Assembly: GCA_016713225.1 (NCBI GenBank)
Contig: JADJPO010000002.1
Span: 186,001 to 250,000, forward strand
DNA: 64,000 nucleotides
Source: Kineosporiaceae bacterium
Lineage (GTDB): Bacteria; Actinomycetota; Actinomycetes; Actinomycetales; Kineosporiaceae
Reading direction: 5' to 3'
Shown here: positions 60,463 to 64,000 of the stretch, piece by piece
How the letters are laid out: each line of letters starts with the position of its first letter
Numbering within the stretch: position 1 is the stretch's first letter
Translations under genes and position numbers: made by a program
Notes under the pieces: model-generated
What the model was told of the DNA's origin: nothing
Databases searched by the model: none
Seen by the model: only the letters and a program-made list of their open reading frames with translations

Positions 60463-62841
60463 ATGGTCTTCAAGGGATTGCTCTACACCGACGCACGTCG
60501 CAACGAGTCGGTTCACGGGGGTGAGGGGTTTCAGTTCCAGGCGATCAGCGACGGGGTCGCGCAGAACGACGAGGACGCTGCCAAGACCCTGCTCTACGTC
60601 GTTCCCCGAACCCTGCTGGGCGCCGACACCCCGGTCGAGGACTATCCCCACTCCTTCGCCTACACCGCGCGCGAGGGACGGTTCTATGTGGCGCGGGGCA
60701 AGTACCTGGGTCGGGTCGGGGACGGGCGCTCGGGTAATCAGGTGACGCACTGCCTCATGACCGAATCGCCGTCCGACATCTTGCCGAACCGGCCGGCGCA
60801 ACTGTTCTCGGCACCGGTGTGGGCGCTGCACAAGGCGAGCAGCACCCGCATGGCCGAGACGGCCGGGCCGCTACTCGTGGGCGCCGACTTCGATCTGCCC
60901 GCGCTCGGTGAGATGGTGCTGGGCGACCCGGCGGCGGTCGCCGTCCTCCCGGTGTTCCTGACCATGATCGAGATGGCGGTCTCCGCGCAACGGACACGGT
61001 GCATCCTGCTGCATCCCGACCTCACGACAGTCGTGCGGTGGATCGCCCTCGGGACCTCGTTCCTCGACTCGGCGACGGCCTTGACCACAGCATTCCGGGC
61101 CTTCTCGGCCAACCCACTGAGTGACAGTTCGTTCCCGATCGTCGGCACCTCGCCCCGCGTCCTGGACACGACGCTGCCGGTGGCGCGGGCCGTCGGGGTC
61201 AACGTGCTCGACCTGACCACCTTCGAACACTCGCCGGTGACGCCGTCACCGACGGCGGTGCGGCATGCCGAGTGGTTCAGGTCGGGGGACACCTTCGCCG
61301 CGCTGGAGGCCATCGACGTCAGCCGCCGCTGGGGCGCGGTCATGGATCCCGACCTCGCGGCTCGGGCCGCCGGCGTCGGCGTCCTGGGGTTGGAGGATGT
61401 GCCGGACGCCGCCCGTGCCGCGGCGATCGCCGTGCGGCAGCTGGCCGAGCACGAGCTCACCGATGACCTCGACGAGTACGGCGAGGGGCTCTTGACGGCG
61501 ATCACCGTGCCCTCGGGGGATGACCTGCAGGACGTCGTGAGGGCGTTGTGGGCGTTGCAGGACAAGGGGTTCGACAACCAGGCCCCGCACGTGGCGCTCG
61601 CCGCACTGGAACGCGCAGCGAGCAATCCCCGTCAGGCGCACGCCTGGGCCGATTCACACATCAAGTCGGCGCCTTCGGCGGCTCGACGCCCCGTGAACTG
61701 GCCGGATGAGGACGCCCGCCATCATGCGGCCGGGCTCTTGGCCGCCTTTCTCGACGGGGTCGCCGACGACAAGTTGGCCACCGCGTTCGTCCTCGCTCGG
61801 GATCTGGGGACCGGCCTCGCGGCACAACAGATCACCGGACCGCTGCAACGCCTGGCGCGAGTGTGGGTTCGAGAACCGGAGCTCACGGCGCGCTCGACGT
61901 CCTGGTTGCACGGTGACCACGTACTCGAGATCGTGCTGAACGAGCTCGCCGCTGCTCTCGACGAGGGTGACGGCGCTGTGATCGCCGCTGTCAGGGCGGG
62001 GCTCTGGGACCAGCTCGCCGACGTCGCTCATCCTCCGGTGGGGCTCGCGCCGTGGCTGGCCGGTCGCCGGATCGCCCGTGCCGAGCTCACCCAGCAGGTC
62101 GGCTTGTTGCAGCGCACCGCGGTGGGTTTTCCGGCCTCCAGCTGGCCCGCCTTCCTCGACCCGGCGCGGCCCGATGTCGAGATGCTGACCGCCTGGCTGG
62201 GCATTCACCGCGACGTCCCACCGGATCTGGGCCGGCTTCTCGACACCACCATCGAGAACTACCTGCGCGACCGGCGATGGTATCTGGCGATGCAGCACCT
62301 GTTCGAGGTCGTGGCCGGTTGTGCGGCACCCGAACTGCGCCGACGAACCATCCACCTGATCGATCAGGGCGCCATGTTCCGCACCCTGCGCAGTGCGGCG
62401 CTGCGGGAGTCCGATCGGGCCTCCAACAAGGCCCTGCAGGAGCTGAACACCATTCCGGCTGTCGTCCTGCAGGTGTACTACGACCAGGTCGCCCAGCTCG
62501 TGGTGGTGTGTCGTGACCACGAGGCCGCCTCGGCCCTGCTCGACCGGTACGGCGATGACCTCGGCGAGAGCATCGCCTACTTGCTGAAGATCGAGCTCGA
62601 ACAGAGCATGCCGCGCGGGCTGTACCTGGGAGTGCGGTTGTTGGAGCACTCCTGGGCCGGGTCGGTGAACACCGCGGTGCAGAAGGTGCTCGTCGACTGG
62701 TGCAAGCGCTACAAGGACACCCGGGAACTCGAGGCCGCCCGCCAACGACTCTCGGCCGGCCGGGACGAAGCCCTGGAACAGCTGCTGCGCTCCTCGACCG
62801 GGATCGGTGGGTGGTTCAGACGAGGAACAGGTCGCACGTAG
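60463..62841 (+). CDS. GTPase-associated protein 1 (GAP1)-like protein
   Basis: A 792-residue cytosolic protein two bases after the GTPase gene; an ATG with family start MVFKGLLYTDARR is chosen over an upstream frame extension. The N-terminal ~280 residues (LLYVVPRTLL, FAYTAREGRFYVARGKYLG, GNQVTHCLMTESPSDILPN) match the GAP1-N2 domain of GTPase-associated proteins as I recall it. The remainder is a large alpha-helical solenoid (AAGLLAAFLDGVADDKLAT and similar). No enzymatic motif. It likely binds the adjacent GTPase. Confidence 0.72.
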   Translation: MVFKGLLYTDARRNESVHGGEGFQFQAISDGVAQNDEDAAKTLLYVVPRTLLGADTPVEDYPHSFAYTAREGRFYVARGKYLGRVGDGRSGNQVTHCLMTESPSDILPNRPAQLFSAPVWALHKASSTRMAETAGPLLVGADFDLPALGEMVLGDPAAVAVLPVFLTMIEMAVSAQRTRCILLHPDLTTVVRWIALGTSFLDSATALTTAFRAFSANPLSDSSFPIVGTSPRVLDTTLPVARAVGVNVLDLTTFEHSPVTPSPTAVRHAEWFRSGDTFAALEAIDVSRRWGAVMDPDLAARAAGVGVLGLEDVPDAARAAAIAVRQLAEHELTDDLDEYGEGLLTAITVPSGDDLQDVVRALWALQDKGFDNQAPHVALAALERAASNPRQAHAWADSHIKSAPSAARRPVNWPDEDARHHAAGLLAAFLDGVADDKLATAFVLARDLGTGLAAQQITGPLQRLARVWVREPELTARSTSWLHGDHVLEIVLNELAAALDEGDGAVIAAVRAGLWDQLADVAHPPVGLAPWLAGRRIARAELTQQVGLLQRTAVGFPASSWPAFLDPARPDVEMLTAWLGIHRDVPPDLGRLLDTTIENYLRDRRWYLAMQHLFEVVAGCAAPELRRRTIHLIDQGAMFRTLRSAALRESDRASNKALQELNTIPAVVLQVYYDQVAQLVVVCRDHEAASALLDRYGDDLGESIAYLLKIELEQSMPRGLYLGVRLLEHSWAGSVNTAVQKVLVDWCKRYKDTRELEAARQRLSAGRDEALEQLLRSSTGIGGWFRRGTGRT

Positions 62842-62872
62842 CACTGATCGTCGGTGCAGGGGTGGAGGGGTA

Positions 62873-64000
62873 ATGCAATTCGTCTTCGGCGCCCTCGCGG
62901 TCATGGCCGTCGTGATGCTGATCTTCTACGCGTTGTGGATTGCGCTGGTGCTGTTCTTCCGGCTGCTGTCCTACCTGATCTTCTACTACGCCGTGGTCCT
63001 GGCCGTGGGCGCCCTCGTCGGCGCCCTGGTGGGCCTGTGGGTGCCCTGGACGGTGCTGGCGGGGCGGGCGCACACCGTCCCCCGGCTGCTGACCCCTGAC
63101 GACGTCATCGCCGGTACCGCGCTGCGCGGCCGACCGAGGGGGCCGGCCAAGCACTTCGGCTGGGACCACGCCTGGCCCAGTTACCTTCCCTACCAAGCCG
63201 AATACGATGCCCGGGCGGTGGCGGCCGAGACCCGATTGTGGCTCCACCGAGCCTGGGGACTGGTCTCGGGCACGCGTCCGATGCACTGGGCCACCCTGGT
63301 CAGCGCGGTGCGGGGGCGAGACATCGCCCTGGCCGCGCCGGCAGCCCCGACCGCGGCGCGATACCTGTTCCTGGCGGTGCCCTTCGCCGGCTTCAGCATC
63401 GGCCTGGTCGCGTCGGTGGCGGTGTGGTTCCTGCTCATGGGGGCCGTCGGTGCCCTGCTCTCGCTCGGTCGTGCGCTCATGTTGTGGGTGCACCGGCTGC
63501 GTGACCGGGTGAGCTTGCGCCGTGACCGCGCCTCGATGATCTGCGTCGAGTGCTTCACCGAGTCGAGTGTGCCGAGTTACGCCTGCAGCAACGCCTCGTG
63601 TGGCGTGATCCACCGCGACATGCGCCCCGGCCCGCTCGGTGTGGTCGGCCGTCGATGCGCGTGTGGCGAGTTGCTGCCGACCACCGTGTCCTCCGCCTCG
63701 CGCAGCCTGGCGATCCGGTGCCCCTCGTGCGATGCGGAGCAGTCCGCGGGCGCAGGAACCCGCCAGACGGTGATGTTGCCCATCATCGGGGAGGTCGCCG
63801 CGGGCAAGACCCGGCTGCTGGTCGCGGCGAGTGTGGGTCTGGCGATGCGGTTGACCCGCACGGGCGGGTCGCTGACCCCGCTGAACGATGAGGCGGAGGC
63901 GTTCCTCTCGGACGCCGAGGCGCTCGTCGTCGACCGCCGCAACACCGTCAAGACCCCGGACGCCATCCCTCGGGGGGTCGCGCTGCTGGCGCAGGGGTCC
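62873..64000 (+). CDS. Membrane-bound P-loop/zinc-ribbon GTPase-like protein, C-terminus beyond window
   Basis: The frame is open to the last base, so at least 376 residues are coded. The ATG follows GGTGGAGGGG. Two membrane helices at residues 3-60 and two more near 165-203 enclose a basic cytosolic loop. A zinc-ribbon block then has CVEC, CSNASC, CACGE and CPSC pairs (roughly residues 225-290). The P-loop IGEVAAGKTRLL follows at 306-313. The domain order of zinc ribbons then P-loop is the same as in the GTPase three genes upstream, so this is probably its membrane partner. The rest of the G domain is outside the window. Confidence 0.78.
   Translation, partial: MQFVFGALAVMAVVMLIFYALWIALVLFFRLLSYLIFYYAVVLAVGALVGALVGLWVPWTVLAGRAHTVPRLLTPDDVIAGTALRGRPRGPAKHFGWDHAWPSYLPYQAEYDARAVAAETRLWLHRAWGLVSGTRPMHWATLVSAVRGRDIALAAPAAPTAARYLFLAVPFAGFSIGLVASVAVWFLLMGAVGALLSLGRALMLWVHRLRDRVSLRRDRASMICVECFTESSVPSYACSNASCGVIHRDMRPGPLGVVGRRCACGELLPTTVSSASRSLAIRCPSCDAEQSAGAGTRQTVMLPIIGEVAAGKTRLLVAASVGLAMRLTRTGGSLTPLNDEAEAFLSDAEALVVDRRNTVKTPDAIPRGVALLAQGS

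Overview
The window is one contiguous stretch of a very GC-rich genome. GTG and even TTG starts are common, and genes are densely packed with many ATGA/GTGA overlaps. The family content points to an actinomycete: a DUF222-type HNH protein, an LmeA-like DUF2993 lipid-binding protein, a MenJ-like geranylgeranyl reductase, a LuxR-type two-component pair, a DUF156/CsoR-family repressor with its palindromic operator, and a Nur-like box in front of an ECF metal transporter. Genus cannot be fixed from the sequence. I saw no rRNA, tRNA, CRISPR array, transposase or integrase.

Layout of the first 40 kb, which is mostly ordinary chromosome. 0.0-5.2 kb: the end of a DUF4153/DUF4173 membrane protein, a membrane-anchored alpha/beta hydrolase, a secreted heparinase II/III-like protein and an acyl-CoA dehydrogenase. 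5.4-7.2 kb: a DUF222/HNH endonuclease gene split by a frameshift at a run of 17 G. 7.4-12.9 kb: aroQ, a response regulator and histidine kinase, an ECF-like sigma factor, a CsoR-family repressor, a DODA-type dioxygenase and a methyltransferase. 12.9-17.0 kb: DUF2993, GyrI-like, and a four-gene ECF metal transporter (M, PDGLE, Q, O) behind a Nur-like box. 17.1-21.2 kb: enoyl-CoA hydratase plus acyl-CoA ligase, a secreted protein and ferritin. 21.4-28.3 kb: an FAD/GcvT-fold demethylating oxidoreductase, a frameshifted MFS exporter, a choline/ethanolamine-kinase-like phosphotransferase and an amino-acid/amine permease, which together look like choline/methylated-amine use. 28.3-40.4 kb: two very small membrane proteins inside palindromic repeats, MenJ-like reductase, OsmC, a PHP hydrolase, 3-hydroxyacyl-CoA dehydrogenase, a secreted DUF3238-like protein, a hot-dog thioesterase, two tandem Rieske lipoproteins, an M3 peptidase and a PlsC acyltransferase.

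The last 24 kb (40.4-64.0 kb) is the striking part. Two paralogous TPR-like proteins are divergently transcribed. A translationally coupled six-gene run follows: two unknown proteins, a CHAT caspase-like protease with an intact His/Cys dyad, a polytopic membrane protein, an OmpA-domain lipoprotein and a membrane-anchored VWA protein. Next comes a possible RNase-type toxin with a small acidic partner. After a 328-bp gap a second co-directional run encodes a GrpE-like factor, a short Hsp70, a helical/Fn3 protein, a zinc-ribbon GTPase, a GAP1-like GTPase-associated protein and a membrane-bound second P-loop/zinc-ribbon protein that leaves the window. These parts resemble the computationally described NTPase/CHAT/VWA conflict (immunity or programmed-death) systems of multicellular bacteria. 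The arrangement of a CHAT-VWA-OmpA unit, a toxin-like pair and an Hsp70-GrpE-GTPase unit side by side is the best candidate here for an undescribed system.

Smaller recurring themes are slippage-prone simple repeats inside genes (G17, hexamer, 9-mer and 12-mer tandem repeats), two G-run frameshifts, and three unrelated families of short palindromic intergenic repeats.
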